From Moniliella sp. 'wahieum' (taxonomy: Eukaryota > Basidiomycota > Moniliellomycetes > Moniliellales > Moniliellaceae): 64,000 nucleotides of DNA. The notes under the pieces were generated by a model. It was given only the letters and a program-made list of their open reading frames with translations. It searched no databases and was not told where the DNA came from. Made by a program: the position numbers and the translations under genes. The DNA is taken from positions 558,001 to 622,000 of the forward strand of contig RSEE01000014.1 in NCBI GenBank assembly GCA_003971905.1, in the 5' to 3' direction. Below, piece by piece: positions 1 through 11,945 of the stretch; the first letter of the stretch is position 1, and each line of letters starts with the position of its first letter.

Positions 1-212
1 TTGATAGAGAAGGATGAAGAGTGGAGTGTGCAGCTGGATCCTCGGTCGAGACGGGCAAGGCAGATTCAGAGTCCTGTTGCATTGCTGGTGTGGCTGTTGG
101 GCAGATGGTTCGAGTGCATGCTGAGGCTGAGCAGGGAATCAGAGACAGAAACGGAGACGGCAGCTGACGCAGCAGCGTCTTGCGCCTTGCCGAGGGGGGT
201 ATCGGATGACAT
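1..212 (-). CDS. Possible 5' end of a Ser-rich hypothetical protein (runs off left edge)
   Basis: Reading the minus strand from an ATG at 212 gives a Ser/Ala/His-rich N-terminus beginning MSSDTPLGKAQD. The frame stops near 68, but the next frame stays open to position 1 with the same composition (Gln-Gln-Asp-Ser-Glu-Ser). One base slip near 70-80, of the kind seen in the conserved genes of this window, would make it one open gene. No domain is visible. It could equally be low-complexity noise, since plus-strand frames are also open here. Function unknown. Confidence 0.25.
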
Positions 213-2290
213 GAGAGCGTGAGCCTTCTCGTGGGGTTGTGCGTGAGGCGCGTGAGGCGGGGAGGATGCTGCGGACTGCGAGCGGTGGTGGCCGTGAAAC
301 GCTGCAGTGTGCTGGGTCTTGTCCTGTGACGTGTGCGAAGGGTGTTGCCCATCCCAATCTCTATGTCTGAGATCACTTGGTCTGTCTGACATCTCACAGC
401 ATGCAGCACGGATGCTCAGACTGAGCCCTGCGGCTGACGTACTGACATGCGCTCCAGCGCGCGCATCCCACGCAAGATGCAACAGCCGTAGCTAAACGTT
501 AACGTAATTACGCGCAACGCGTAGCGCATAACGCGCAAGGATAGCTACTCGTATCTACGCACGTGACGTCGCGACGTGTGGTGATGATGCGGTGAAGCTG
601 GAGCGTTTCAACATTGAATACATCAGCCCAGACGCGCGGACGTCTGACGCTGTACTCTCTCGTCACGCGCGTCACTCGCCTCACACGCGTCAGGCCCCCT
701 GTATGGCCTTCAGCTTCATCGACTTCATCGAACATCCTTCCCTGGCTGCACTTAACCGCCTAACCCCCCCTAACCCACCAAGCCTGGTCCCATCACCCAG
801 TAGCCCGTACACTCGGATTTCTTTCCCTACAGAGGTTACTTTTCCTTCTTCACAACTTCTGCTAAAAAAAACGTGTCGAGTGTGTGTACAGCGATATGGA
901 ACTAAGGAGGACCGGATAGTGTAGGTTAATATTATAGTTGAACGTATATATCCTTCAACCACATCGCACAACATTCGCGCCATCTTTTGGAGGCTCTCCT
1001 ACCGTGTAGACGCCCTCCTCGATATCAATAAAACAAAAGAGACGTAAGTGATTGTCGTTATTGATCGTCGATGGAGAACCAGTGCGTGTGCATATGGAAG
1101 GGCGTATAGTCTACTGCAAGTAAGACAACCGTTACATTCCCCTAGCGGGAATAAAAATCACCTACGCACGTCGAACTAGATGACTGCCATGCGTATAAGG
1201 CGGGGGCTGGGCTTTGAGTCACCTTCATGGTCCATCCTTCCATGCCCGCAGAGGGCATGGGATGAGAAGAGGGTTACGCGTAGTCTCATAGGCAGTACTT
1301 TGGTCTGGTAACTCGGAAACATTGACATGGTTCACACGTCACAATCTAATAGAAAGAAAGTGCGAGCACTGGACGGAACGAACTGATAAATCTCATTGTA
1401 GGTGTGGTTCGTATAGGTCACATGTCTATCACGCTCATTCGTCTCCACGAGGACTACAATGACGGGTTTGGAAGCGAATGACGGGAGCCAGATGGATCCT
1501 GATTTGAGGGAGCCGGGTAGGCGCAACGCTTCCTTGTCCCATCCTTACGCTCTGTAAATGATGCTATGGGTCGTACAGTAGGGCATTATGCTTGAGAAGA
1601 AGTTCTGCGTACTAGCTGTTTAGGGATGGGCTCTACTGGCCGGCCGCATACATAATTTGTCATTGTTTGGCTCTGCAGTTAGCGTTACAGTTTGTATGAA
1701 GGATGTTGACTATGAACTGAGGAAAGTAGGAGAGTGGCTTCCATTGCCGAAAGAAAGGCTATTACTGTTTGTCCAGAGCTATATGCTCCGTCTGTTCAAA
1801 TGAACCTTCAGGTGAATGGAGTCCCAACTGTGCGATGCTGATACACTCTATGATACCGTCTTCTGCTGATATTTACACCTACGTTCTGCGACTGGGTCAG
1901 GATCTTTTCCACCACAACCACCTGCAGCTCCACTATCTGTCGATGATCATAGCCCTGGGTATCTTCTTTTAGAGTGACGGCGCTTACGAGTCCAGGCCTA
2001 GGCTTGGACAGTACCCGAGTGGGACCACAGTATACGAGCAGACGAACGATGGAAGCTAGGAAAGCAAGTGCATTTAGCTGTCAGAAGTAGCTGCCTCATG
2101 GCTGGAATATAGAAACCATTGCCACAATAGAGTGGCATGCCTGAGGGTGGTATGCTGAAGACTCTATCCGGGCTCCCTGCTCTTCTTTTGTCCCGCTGTC
2201 TTCCTCTGTTTGTTCCCATTCCGTCTCCACTCACTAGTGGCATGCCGTATCGTGTAAAATACAGATGAACGTCAGGCATCAAATGTTAGC
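213..2290. other. Intergenic, no supported gene
   Basis: Only short ORFs of mixed composition occur. The stretch near 490-560 is rich in ACGCGT-like palindromes and ACGTTAACGT-type motifs. From about 880 to 2000 the sequence is noticeably more A+T-rich. I see no tRNA, repeat array or conserved peptide. Confidence 0.5.
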
Positions 2291-3204
2291 TTAGCTCGAA
2301 GCAGCCAGAGGCGCTGGCTGAGCCTGGACAAGCAACTTGTGCAGCTGCTCCAATTGGATCTGCTCGTTCACCGTGACCGCCTTGATCTCCGTGTCGGGGT
2401 TGGCTGGAACCACAACGTATTCACCATCGATCGCCCAGCCTTCATGCTTTGCAACCAGAGCAGGTAGAGTCGAAGGTTCAACATCCAAGTAACGGGCCAA
2501 ACGCGCGACGGAGATTTTCTTGAACGCAAGCGCCACCGTGTCCAATACAATCCGCTGCACATCTGCGACGGCATTGGGCACCTTGTCAAAATACTTACGC
2601 AGCTCGGCGTTTGCTGGGCCTTGAACGCTTCCCAGAATTGAACAAAACGAGCGTTCTGCAACAATATGAAGCTGCGCCAGGCCCTGGATCACAGGCTCTT
2701 TAATGTTGCCAGCCATGTATGCAGGCGGGACCTGCCCCACGGAAGTGAGGACTGGGGTGGAGGCGTCAGCAGCCTCCTCTGCAGCACGGGAATCCTTGGG
2801 GTTCACATGGCTGGGGTCCATCGGGAGGGGTGCCTCGCCTAGCAGAGCCAAACAGAGCTTGAAGTCCTGGTACGGCAAAGCCAGAAGCGCCTTGATGAGG
2901 ATGTTGATCACCACATCATGGTTGTACACCGATGGGTTGAACTGGTACCTATGAGTACCTGGAAGTCAGTACAGCTGCAATCCACGTTGAGCGTACCACC
3001 CAGCGTAGAGACATACAATTTGAGCGTGGCCAGGTTGGCAAGGCCATCATAGAAACCTTGCTCAACCTGCTGGCCAATGTAGGCCTGGAGTGTGTCGAGG
3101 TTCTGGGGGTTGTAGCGGTCGACCGAGTTAATGAGCGTCTCAATGTGCTCGGGCCGCTGAGAGGGCTGGAGCCACGGCTGGGCGGTGGATCCGGTGGCGA
3201 GCAT
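2291..3204 (-). CDS. Eukaryotic translation initiation factor 3 subunit K (eIF3k)
   Basis: eIF3k is a small PCI-fold subunit of the eIF3 complex that helps recruit the 40S ribosome in the cytoplasm. The N-terminus carries the family signature RPEHIETLINSVDRYNP, followed by TLQAYIGQQVEQGFYDGLA. Exons are 3017-3204 and 2291-2948. The 68-bp intron (2949-3016) has a GTATGT donor and TAG acceptor and restores the expected LKL-YQFNP junction. The C-terminal half (ADVQRIVLDTVALAFKKI, then ARYLDV) fits the PCI/winged-helix region. Length is about 281 residues. Between about 2605 and 2655 the conserved block LLQNARFVQFWEAF lies one frame off, so two compensating indels are needed. The start was chosen as the first Met upstream of RPEHIE. 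The gene diverges from IDI1 across about 0.5 kb. Confidence 0.88.
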
Positions 3205-3709
3205 GGCGATGAGGTGAGCAGAGCAGGTGGAGCAACGCCAACGCCATCGCGGCTGCTGGTCAGAAGAAGCCAATTTTTCAAATGGCGGAACTGAATCTGC
3301 GGAATGTGCTGACACGTGGCCCGGGTCTCCTCGCCGCGAATCAGTACTCAGTACCTTGACGCTTGCCACGTGACACGTGGCACAGCTGAAAGCCAACATG
3401 CCTGCCCAGGCGCCCTGGCGCCGGTCTCAGGTGCGGTCACCGGTCACTCAGCTTGGCTGCCTGGACAGTGTCGTCCGCCTGCATCACCGGATGGTTTGGT
3501 CGGTGAGATTGGGGGATGTTCGATTGGGCAGCCGGTAGATCCGGGCGGCAGCTGCGCTGTTTGCCATGTACGTTGTACTGCCTGCCGTGTACCTGCAGCG
3601 CGCGTGTGGCGCCCCCAGTGACTAGTGGTTAATGATCTGCATCCGCGCGCCCCCCACCCGCAGCCGCCCCTCTTTCCCACCACCTTCTCCCCACCCCTGC
3701 CACCACACC
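3205..3709. promoter_or_regulatory. Divergent promoter region of eIF3k and IDI1
   Basis: This 505-bp spacer separates two genes transcribed away from each other, so it should carry both promoters. It contains CACGTG/CACGTGGC-type boxes near 3316-3380 and a GTGACTAGTGG element near 3618-3628, related to the heptamer repeats seen elsewhere. A C-rich pyrimidine leader (3650-3705) precedes the IDI1 ATG. No clear TATA box. Confidence 0.45.
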
Positions 3710-4600
<891 letters not shown>

Positions 4601-5317
4601 CGCGTGTCGGTGTGCTTTATGCCACGCGTTGCGTTACCCATCTCACATGACCATCATAGGGACTTGATTTATTATTCTCATATCCAATGCACGAGTCAAG
4701 ACCGACCCGCCCGTCATTAAGAAGTTGAAACCCGGTCGACTGGAGCGTCAAGGCAGTAGAGAGCGTGACTAGTGACAGCGACTGTTGACTTGAGCGCATG
4801 ATACGCGTTACAAATTCATTTTTGGAATACAAGGCCAAGTGATAACCCTATCGGGGTGTATTTTATTGCGCCGAAAACAGACTTTGACTGGCCTCGTGCT
4901 TGTTGATCTGCCCCTCTCGCCACAGGGCAGTGTACTATGGTTGACCTCCCACTCGTGGTCGTCGCGTCATTGCCGTGGGGAACTCGCAAGCGGGTCTAAC
5001 TCGTGACAGCACCAACATCGGCTTCAAGGTGCGCAGACGCTCCGAAGCATCCAGCTTGGTGAAGGGGCAAGGTCACAACGTTCCTGACACCGTGCCTCGC
5101 CCAGTTAGGCTATCACCTCCCCTCGTGTGGTATACCTATGGAAGGGTGATGGCGGTGGCGGGATCGAGGTCTTTGCCTATTGGAACAGGGATGGGGGGCT
5201 ATGCCCTGGCTTTGAAAGCCGGGATGGATGCCCCTCCCATGTCCTACCTGCCCCTTCCGTGTGCGAGGCAGTTCCACAAAGCATGAACTGACCTCTGTTT
5301 CTCCAGACTCTTTTGCA
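4601..5317 (+). promoter_or_regulatory. IDI1-RPL9 spacer with probable RPL9 promoter and 5'-UTR intron
   Basis: No ORF with recognisable content. A branch-point-like CTGAC at 5288-5292 and a pyrimidine stretch ending CTCCAG at 5301-5306 lie 11 bp before the RPL9 ATG. This is the usual picture of a leader intron in a ribosomal-protein gene; its donor upstream is not certain. A GTGACTAGTGACAG element lies at about 4765-4778. Confidence 0.45.
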
Positions 5318-5899
5318 ATGCTGCAGATCTACAAGGACATTGAGATTCCCGTTCCAGCCGATGTCGAGGTCAAGGTGGCCTCGCGCGACGTGTGGGTCAA
5401 GGGCCCCCGTGGTGAACTGAGCAAGTCTCTCAAGCACCTCAACATGGAGATTCGTCTTGTGAAGGACGCCAAGAACACCAAGGTGCGCTTTGTCGTCTGG
5501 CACGGTGGCCGCAAGCACGTTGCTTGCCTCCGCACCGCTGCCTCGGTTGTGGCCAACATGATCAAGGGTGTGACCAAGGGCTTCCAGTACAAGGTGCGTG
5601 CCGTGTACGCCCATTTCCCCGTCAACCTCATCATTGCTGGCGACAAGCGCGCTGTCGAGATCCGCAACTTCTTGGGGGAGAAACGTGTGCGCCACGTCCC
5701 CATGCGTGAGGGTGTCACCATCACGGAGGACAAGGCCCAGAAGGACCAGGTCCTGATTGAGGGCAACGACATCAACGCCGTGTCCCAGTCTGCCGCCGAC
5801 ATGCACGGCGCCTGCCTCGTCCGCAACAAGGATATCCGTAAGTTCTTGGACGGCCTCTACGTCTCGGCCAAGGGTACCATCGTGCAGGACGACGAGTAA
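5318..5899 (+). CDS. RPL9: 60S ribosomal protein L9 (uL6)
   Basis: This is a structural protein of the large ribosomal subunit near the factor-binding centre. One uninterrupted frame gives 193 residues, normal for eukaryotic L9. Recognisable segments: VWVKGPRGELSKSLKHLNME, ANMIKGVTKGFQYKVRAVYA, HFPVNLII, EIRNFLGEKRVRHVPMREGV, QVLIEGNDINAVSQSAA and the C-terminal NKDIRKFLDGLYVSAKGT. The start is the ATG at 5318, because the residues after it (MLQIYKDIEIPVPADVEV) match the family. An upstream in-frame Met at 5228 would read through the likely leader intron. No frame break is seen in this gene. Confidence 0.96.
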   Translation: MLQIYKDIEIPVPADVEVKVASRDVWVKGPRGELSKSLKHLNMEIRLVKDAKNTKVRFVVWHGGRKHVACLRTAASVVANMIKGVTKGFQYKVRAVYAHFPVNLIIAGDKRAVEIRNFLGEKRVRHVPMREGVTITEDKAQKDQVLIEGNDINAVSQSAADMHGACLVRNKDIRKFLDGLYVSAKGTIVQDDE

Positions 5900-7384
5900 A
5901 TCAGGCTACCATTGTCAATCTCAACTCCTGGAAGCGGTTCTACTGCATCCCCATATGATGTATTCCCCCTCTTCCCCTATCGGACTTCGTATCCCAGTTG
6001 GTGGCCCTACCACCCCCTCCCCCGCCGCAAGACGGATGGGCTGCCAAGCCTGATTCTTGCTCTTCCCAAAACGACCGGATACGCCTATGGATTGGCATGG
6101 TCTCCAAATCCTTCCAGAGTGTAAAAATAGACGAGCTTAGAAAATGGGGACAATGGTCTCCTCTACAGGATAGAAGGCAACTGAAAAGTTGGGACTCCTG
6201 AGGGTAGCGGTCCTGGTCAATTCGTGGGTCATGATAGGTGGTCACGCCCCAATAGCCATGAGGCGAACGCTCTGTGGCCCTCGAGTGATAGCATTCGCAA
6301 AAGGCGTATTCGCTGCTTTGGGCAATGTAGCGCACCCCCCGTAACTACGAGATCAGTGTACGAGTCGCCGCGCTTGGTATCCCGACCTCTCTAAAAGAAA
6401 GTGTACTTCTTCAAAAGGATTGTGTATTCGGTTGCTCCCAGGAAGCCAATCTTCATCTCTGGTCTAAAAGTTCCAGGTATGTGACACATAAAATCGACTC
6501 CTCTCCTCCAGTTCCATGAAGTATCCTCCCAGGATTGGGGCATGAGGGGCTTGGGCGAGCTTATAAAAAGATGATAATCTCGGAACTATAGCCACAATTG
6601 GACAAAAACACGACTTCGAGACTCAGCTATATTGCTCCCTGGTGTGCATTGTCTTCGGCGGCGAGAAGCGGGGGCGGCCGTGGCAAGGTAGACGCAAAAT
6701 GCTGATGTTTCCGTCGTCGCTAGTCACTCTCGGTCTTTTGTGGCCTACGGCCTGGAAGTTGAGGGGGGCTGTATGGTGGACTGCATATGAATTTGTTGAC
6801 GAGAACTTGTTGCACCTCTCCCTGAGGGACACCCTTCCGCATATTCACGAATTCAAACTCTCTCAGCGTTTGGGGCGCGCAACTAGAACCGAGGGTTCCC
6901 TTCACCGTCTCATGATGTTCAACGCTCAACGTCCTCAACACTCAACGTACTCCATCCCCACCAGCCTGAGACTCAAGCTCTTTTGCTCGGGCACTGACTA
7001 CATTCTCGTAAGAGCGCTGATGTAGAGAAAACTGTGCACCAAAGACCGTAATGAGATATCCCACATGTGATGATACATTGGTTTAGTGAGAGCCGGCTGG
7101 CGCTGACAGCTCAAGGCTCAAGATGGAGCGTTCAGGTGGGGGGGGGGGGGGGCATTCAAAGCGATAAAAGGGAAAAAAAAACGCTTCGCCGGATGCCATA
7201 CAACGAAGGCTGAAGATGCCGGATCCTTCGATGTGATCTGAGAATGAGATCTGACAGTATAAAGGAAGTACTGTGTGTAGGTGGATGAGTGTGTGTACAA
7301 CGAATATGATCCAGCAACAATCAGATAAGACGCGCCAGCCCACAGAAGGGAAAAAGATGTCATGGTCCCCCCTACTCATCGTCT
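5900..7384. other. Intergenic, no supported gene; 15-base G run
   Basis: This spacer separates the convergent RPL9 and SWIB genes. ORFs on both strands are short and without recognisable content. A run of 15 G (7138-7152) and an AC/CAACG-rich stretch near 6915-6945 with roughly 7-bp periodicity are the only structures. The stretch 6350-6620 is A+T-rich and probably holds 3' flanking sequence. Confidence 0.5.
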
Positions 7385-8435
7385 TCAATTTCGTCGTCTC
7401 TCCTCTTCTTCGGGCTCCGACCCAGACTTGTGCATTTTCAAGGACACTTGGGGACCAGCTTCCGCAGAATATTTTGAATCGGTTGACTCGCCATCCGTGT
7501 TCTTCGCATCCGTATTAGGCGATTTTGGAGCAGGTGATGTAGGGGTGCTGTTGCCTACCTCCGTTCGTCTGGGTTTGCGTGTGACGTGAGCACCGATGAA
7601 TTTGGCTACCTCAAACGAATCGATCCGGTCACGAGGAATGATGGTTCGAAGCTTGGCGTCACAGACGATCTGCAATAGAAAGAAAGGGTTACCGGTTAGG
7701 AGGGATGATAGGATGGGGGGCATTAAGTGATGCGGTGGAAATTACAACTCACGATGCGTTTCTGCTCCGGGTCTTGCAGGTTGTTCTCTTTGATGTACTT
7801 CCAAATACGCCGAATGATCTCGTAGCGAGGGATCTGGGAACCAAAGTACAATATGTCAGCGTCCAGCAGGAATGTTGGGGGTGATACGCACATCGTTGCC
7901 CTCGCACAGAGCCGCCAAGGGTTCATCAAGGATAAGAGGGGCACTGAATGCATTGTTGGGGTGGTTTGCCCGCTTGGCCTTGGACTCAGGCGTGGCCGGG
8001 CGACGCTTGCGGGGTTTCTTGCTTGCAGGACCCTCCGCAGCTTAAAAGGAGAGAACAAAATAGTAACCGTCAGTCACAAATCCGAAAAAATACAGCGTAC
8101 TGGAGGGACGCGCAAACGAGGGAGACGGACGAGGCGTTTAGGTCGAGATAAGAAAACGTCGGACTTACCTTCTTCGCCTTTGGCTTTGCGTCCGCGCTTG
8201 CTCGTGGGCTGAGCAGCAACTGCGGCCCCAACTTGAATCTCGGCAAAGCATGTCTTGATCAAGCCGTTGATCTGGCGTTGTCGTGGCCTTCAATAGAGAG
8301 GGACGCCGGGATGTGCTTTGCATAGATTGGGTTGTCGAGTAGGGTGGTGCGCACGTCCTTGGTGCTGACTGAGTTCAAGTCCGAGGCATGGAGGATGGCG
8401 AGAATGGTGGGCTTGAGACCTGCGATAGCCGCCAT
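7385..8435 (-). CDS. DEK_C + SWIB/MDM2-domain chromatin protein (UAF30/TRI1-like)
   Basis: In yeast, SWIB-domain proteins of this layout are Uaf30 (rDNA transcription) and Tri1, both nuclear. Four exons fit: 8169-8435, 7892-8040, 7753-7833 and 7385-7669. Introns are 128, 58 and 83 bp, with GTAAGT, GTGCGT and GTGAGT donors. Residues 1 to about 75 (LKPTILAILHASDLNSVSTKDVR, then INGLIKTCFAEI) resemble DEK_C. A basic linker (KRGRKAKG, KKPRKRRP) is a likely NLS. The SWIB core is PRYEIIRRIWKYIKENNLQDP, CDAKLRTII and RIDSFEVAKFIGAHV. One base appears missing near 8272 between the halves of DEK_C. The C-terminus is uncertain: the next frame ends in a KKRRDDEIEDDE tail that looks more natural. About 260 residues. 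Confidence 0.85.
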
Positions 8436-11400
8436 GGTGAGGACGCAGGAGGTGGTGGCGGGACACTTGAAGAGCCGCCAACAGGGGTGGTGGGGAAGGG
8501 CAAGAGCACAAATAAGTGACAGCAAAAGTTGCGGCACGGAACCAGACTGCTTTCCGGCGAGTTTCCTCCCACGTTCCAGGCCCCATATGCGCTCCCACTC
8601 TACATGTACAATTGCTACTAGTAGCTGGCTATAGCTGGCTGGCGCCTGTGTTGTTGGATTAAATTTTTCGCGTTGCCACTGCGTGACCTTCTGTTGCACG
8701 ATCAGACTGTGCTGTACCCAGCTGGACCACAGCAGTGGGATTGGTTGGCTCACTAGCCCACTCTCACAGCTCACTGCTGCTCACTGGAATAAGTGCGCTG
8801 ACAGGCTGGCTGCCACAGGCGGTGCAGCGTTCGTTACCTTGCGGTGCTGATTCTGGGGGCGATAGCCACAACTCCGTTTTTAGGCGTTAGGGGCAGCGTG
8901 GCCTGCCTAGCTCTTCACTCCCAGCCTTACATATGCAGAGACGCAAAGCAAACCAGTCAGGTCCTGAGCCTCAGGACGACCGGCCTACCAGGAAATGCGG
9001 AATGAAAAAAACTTCATGCTTCTCTCAGATCTCAGGATCTCAGGCTAGTAAGTAACTCAGTAGCGGATCTATGAAAGCCCTCTGTTGCTCAGCGCGGCAA
9101 GGGAGGCCAGTGGGCTAGTGAGCTAGTGAGCTAGTGCTAGTGAGGCCTAGTGAGGCCCTGAGGCTAGTGAGGGGATCGGTGAGTAGGGAGTGCGCTGACT
9201 ATGGGTGGCTTATTATAGAGCGCTTAGCGCTACACTTTGCTGGCTCTCGTTTGTGCACCTCGTCGACGCCAATCATCGACATCAATCATCGCATGCATCG
9301 ACTGCCATGGGCTGCCATGGGCTGCCCAAGTTGCGCAAGCGGGCCAGTGGTAGCCCCCGTCACGCGTCGCAGTGACATGCATGATGTATGACGCGTGACA
9401 AGGACGAACCAGACACATGCGTGGCTAATGCACGCACAAATAGTCCCACAGGACAATGTGACATGCCTGTCACCAGTACACGTGATGAATGTATGCATGA
9501 TGCATGAGATCGAGAGCACCATTGAGGTGTATGTGTCGCTGCAATCTCTTTGCCTTATCGATTGTCCTCCGGGAACGGTAACGCGGTATCCGGAACACCA
9601 TAATGCGCAACGTGCGCGAGCGTCTGTCACCGCACCGCTCTCACCGGCTCACCTAAGCTGACGTCCCACCAGTTATATACAGCACCACTTCAATCGCCAA
9701 TTACTTACTGTTTGTTCTCCCCCTCTTCCCCCCTCTTTAGGCACACCTCTCTGATCTAATGTTGAACGTTGACAGGAATCATGCAAAAGCACATATATAC
9801 CGCCAACAGTAGCAATATAAAAAGGTTGAAATATGACACGGCATTCTCTCCGTCAAAAAGCCAAGGGAGGACGAGATGAGGAAAAAACGCGTTGAAGAGG
9901 GACTCCACAGGTGTACGGATTGCCGTGGGTGAAAAAGAGTACAGGGGTGTTTAACGGATCAGGAATGGAGGTGGACGGACACCTTGAGAGGCTTGTTTTG
10001 GGAATCATGGAGGCCAGGATTGATATGGTCCAAAAATATGACACTAACAGGGGTGCGTCTCCGCATTGTGTCCACACTGCGCTCTTCACATAACCGTGCC
10101 TCCTTCCTCTCCCTGAGGAACATATACCTCTAGTGCGTCCTCATGGCCAATCCATCTATCTCTCCCTTTCCTTCAATATAGGCTTATTTCCTGACACAAT
10201 TCATGTCTAACTGAACGCTAACGTCCAATACGAAAACGGAGCTCAAAGAGATGAACAGGCAAGGTCCACTTCATTTGTGGCTTCTCAGCTCGCGTGGGAA
10301 GGGTGGGCACGAACCCTGAATGAGGAAATACTATAGGGTGCCTGTGCTCAGTAGAAGCTGGAAGTTCGGGTGAGGGAGAGGGGCGTACAATACAAGCAAC
10401 GGCAGGGCCTGCCAAGCCCCCCTGTTACTGAAGCAGCTCCACTATTGTCTCGTACAGGGCCGCGGCAGGGTTTGCAAGGAGGAAACTGAGTACTGTACTT
10501 GAGCGGCACCAGATGTCAGATCGAGAATTGATAATTGAACGCCTGGCCGACCTAACGAGCTACCCACTGCAAGAAGCGGGTCTGCAAAAATTGCTGGTAG
10601 GCTCGAAGAAACGCGTGGGCTTCTCACGTCAAAAGACCATGACAATATGACCCGCTATTCCACATAAAGAGAGCATGCTTATAAGAACAACTTACAGATA
10701 GAATCATTAAAAGGAGTTTAGCATATATAAAAAAGGAAATGGCAGCACAATTGTTGAGAAAGACAGAGTAAGGGAACGAGACCCGTGATTATCGAGGCAC
10801 AAGTGCTCGGAAAGATACGTGAGCTTGATGGGGAACGTCAGTCCTTAGTTTGCAACACACCACATCATGAACCCGCCCCCGTCATGGAAGAGTCTATCAA
10901 GAAAGTGTAGTCTGGTCATCACTCTATAGTACCGATGTGTACTGTGTGACATCTGCTATTAATCAAATCCTCGGGCACCACTGTTGATTATACGCCTTAG
11001 GCCTCGCCGAGGCCTCATCGCTATACCCGAGCAAATCAAAAGATCTCTGATTGCTTCAGGTTGCGGAAAATGTATAGCCATTTACCACACCTGTGTGTTG
11101 TCCATATCAAAATGCTTATACACAGCAAAAACACAACAGTAAACTCCAGGTTTTCCTCAGGGTATCATTGAGTCTATAACAAGCCCCTTTTCTTTCGTCC
11201 ATAGAGAGGCTCATAGTGCGCTTTCTAGTTTTATCAGAGGGAGAGACAATCATTGTTAGAGAAAGGTTACTTTTAATAACCCGCGACACAGACGCATCAT
11301 TCGTACAACAGAGGAAAAAGCTCTAATGTATTGGGAATCAACGTTCAACACGCGCCCTCCACGACTTTTCACCTATTCTTTTGGCCAGAGCGTAAGAGCA

Positions 11401-11945
11401 ACTCCTACGCTGTAACCACTACCCTGTCGCATCGGGGTAGAAGCGGTTGCAGAACCTACAGTCCAACTTTTTCTTCTCCTCGGAGCAAATCCACCCTCCA
11501 GCCGCGGATGTGATCACATATGGCCCGGAAACTATTGCGAGCACTTCTTCCAAAAACACCGTAGTTTTAAATGAAACCCATGTGGCTGTATTAGTAGGTG
11601 ACGGTGACTCGTCACCGTGATGCGTGACAACATCTCACGATCGCATCGATCTCATTAGTGAGATGGCAGCGTGACGCATTGGCCCTGGATTTGTGTGACC
11701 TTCCGGTTGTACGCCGCGGATCGGTCAGCCGTGCATGCTGGCCGCGCTCAAGGTGGGCGGGACGCAGGTACCTGCCAGGGTCTGTCATTTCTCGACCACC
11801 ATCGTATCGCACGGCAACCAAGCCTTCACTCAGGTATTTGGGCTATACTAACCTTGCACCGACCAACACATTTGCCAACGGTGTGAGGCCTGACGGTCAA
11901 AGGTTCCTTCACCCTGCCTTTTTTCTTCTCTGGCATCTACTCGAA
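8436..11945. other. 3.5-kb gene-free stretch with short repeats and an A+T-rich core
   Basis: No ORF with coding character is visible on either strand. From 8930 to 9180 there are direct repeats built on CTAGTGAG, CTCAGGAT and GGCTAGTG. At 9301-9325 a 10-mer CTGCCATGGG is doubled. GCATGATGCAT occurs at 9495-9505. From about 10650 to 11330 the sequence is A+T-rich with A-runs and TATATA motifs. The last 300 bp should carry the glutaredoxin promoter. Confidence 0.5.

Noticed and set aside
5228-5317. N-terminal extension of RPL9 from an upstream Met
   Set aside because: The extension crosses a CTGAC...CTCCAG intron end and is absent from L9 proteins; the ATG at 5318 fits the family.
7138-7152. 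15-base G run as a telomere or G-quadruplex element
   Set aside because: A single run without repeated units; it is a plain homopolymer whose length may itself be unreliable.
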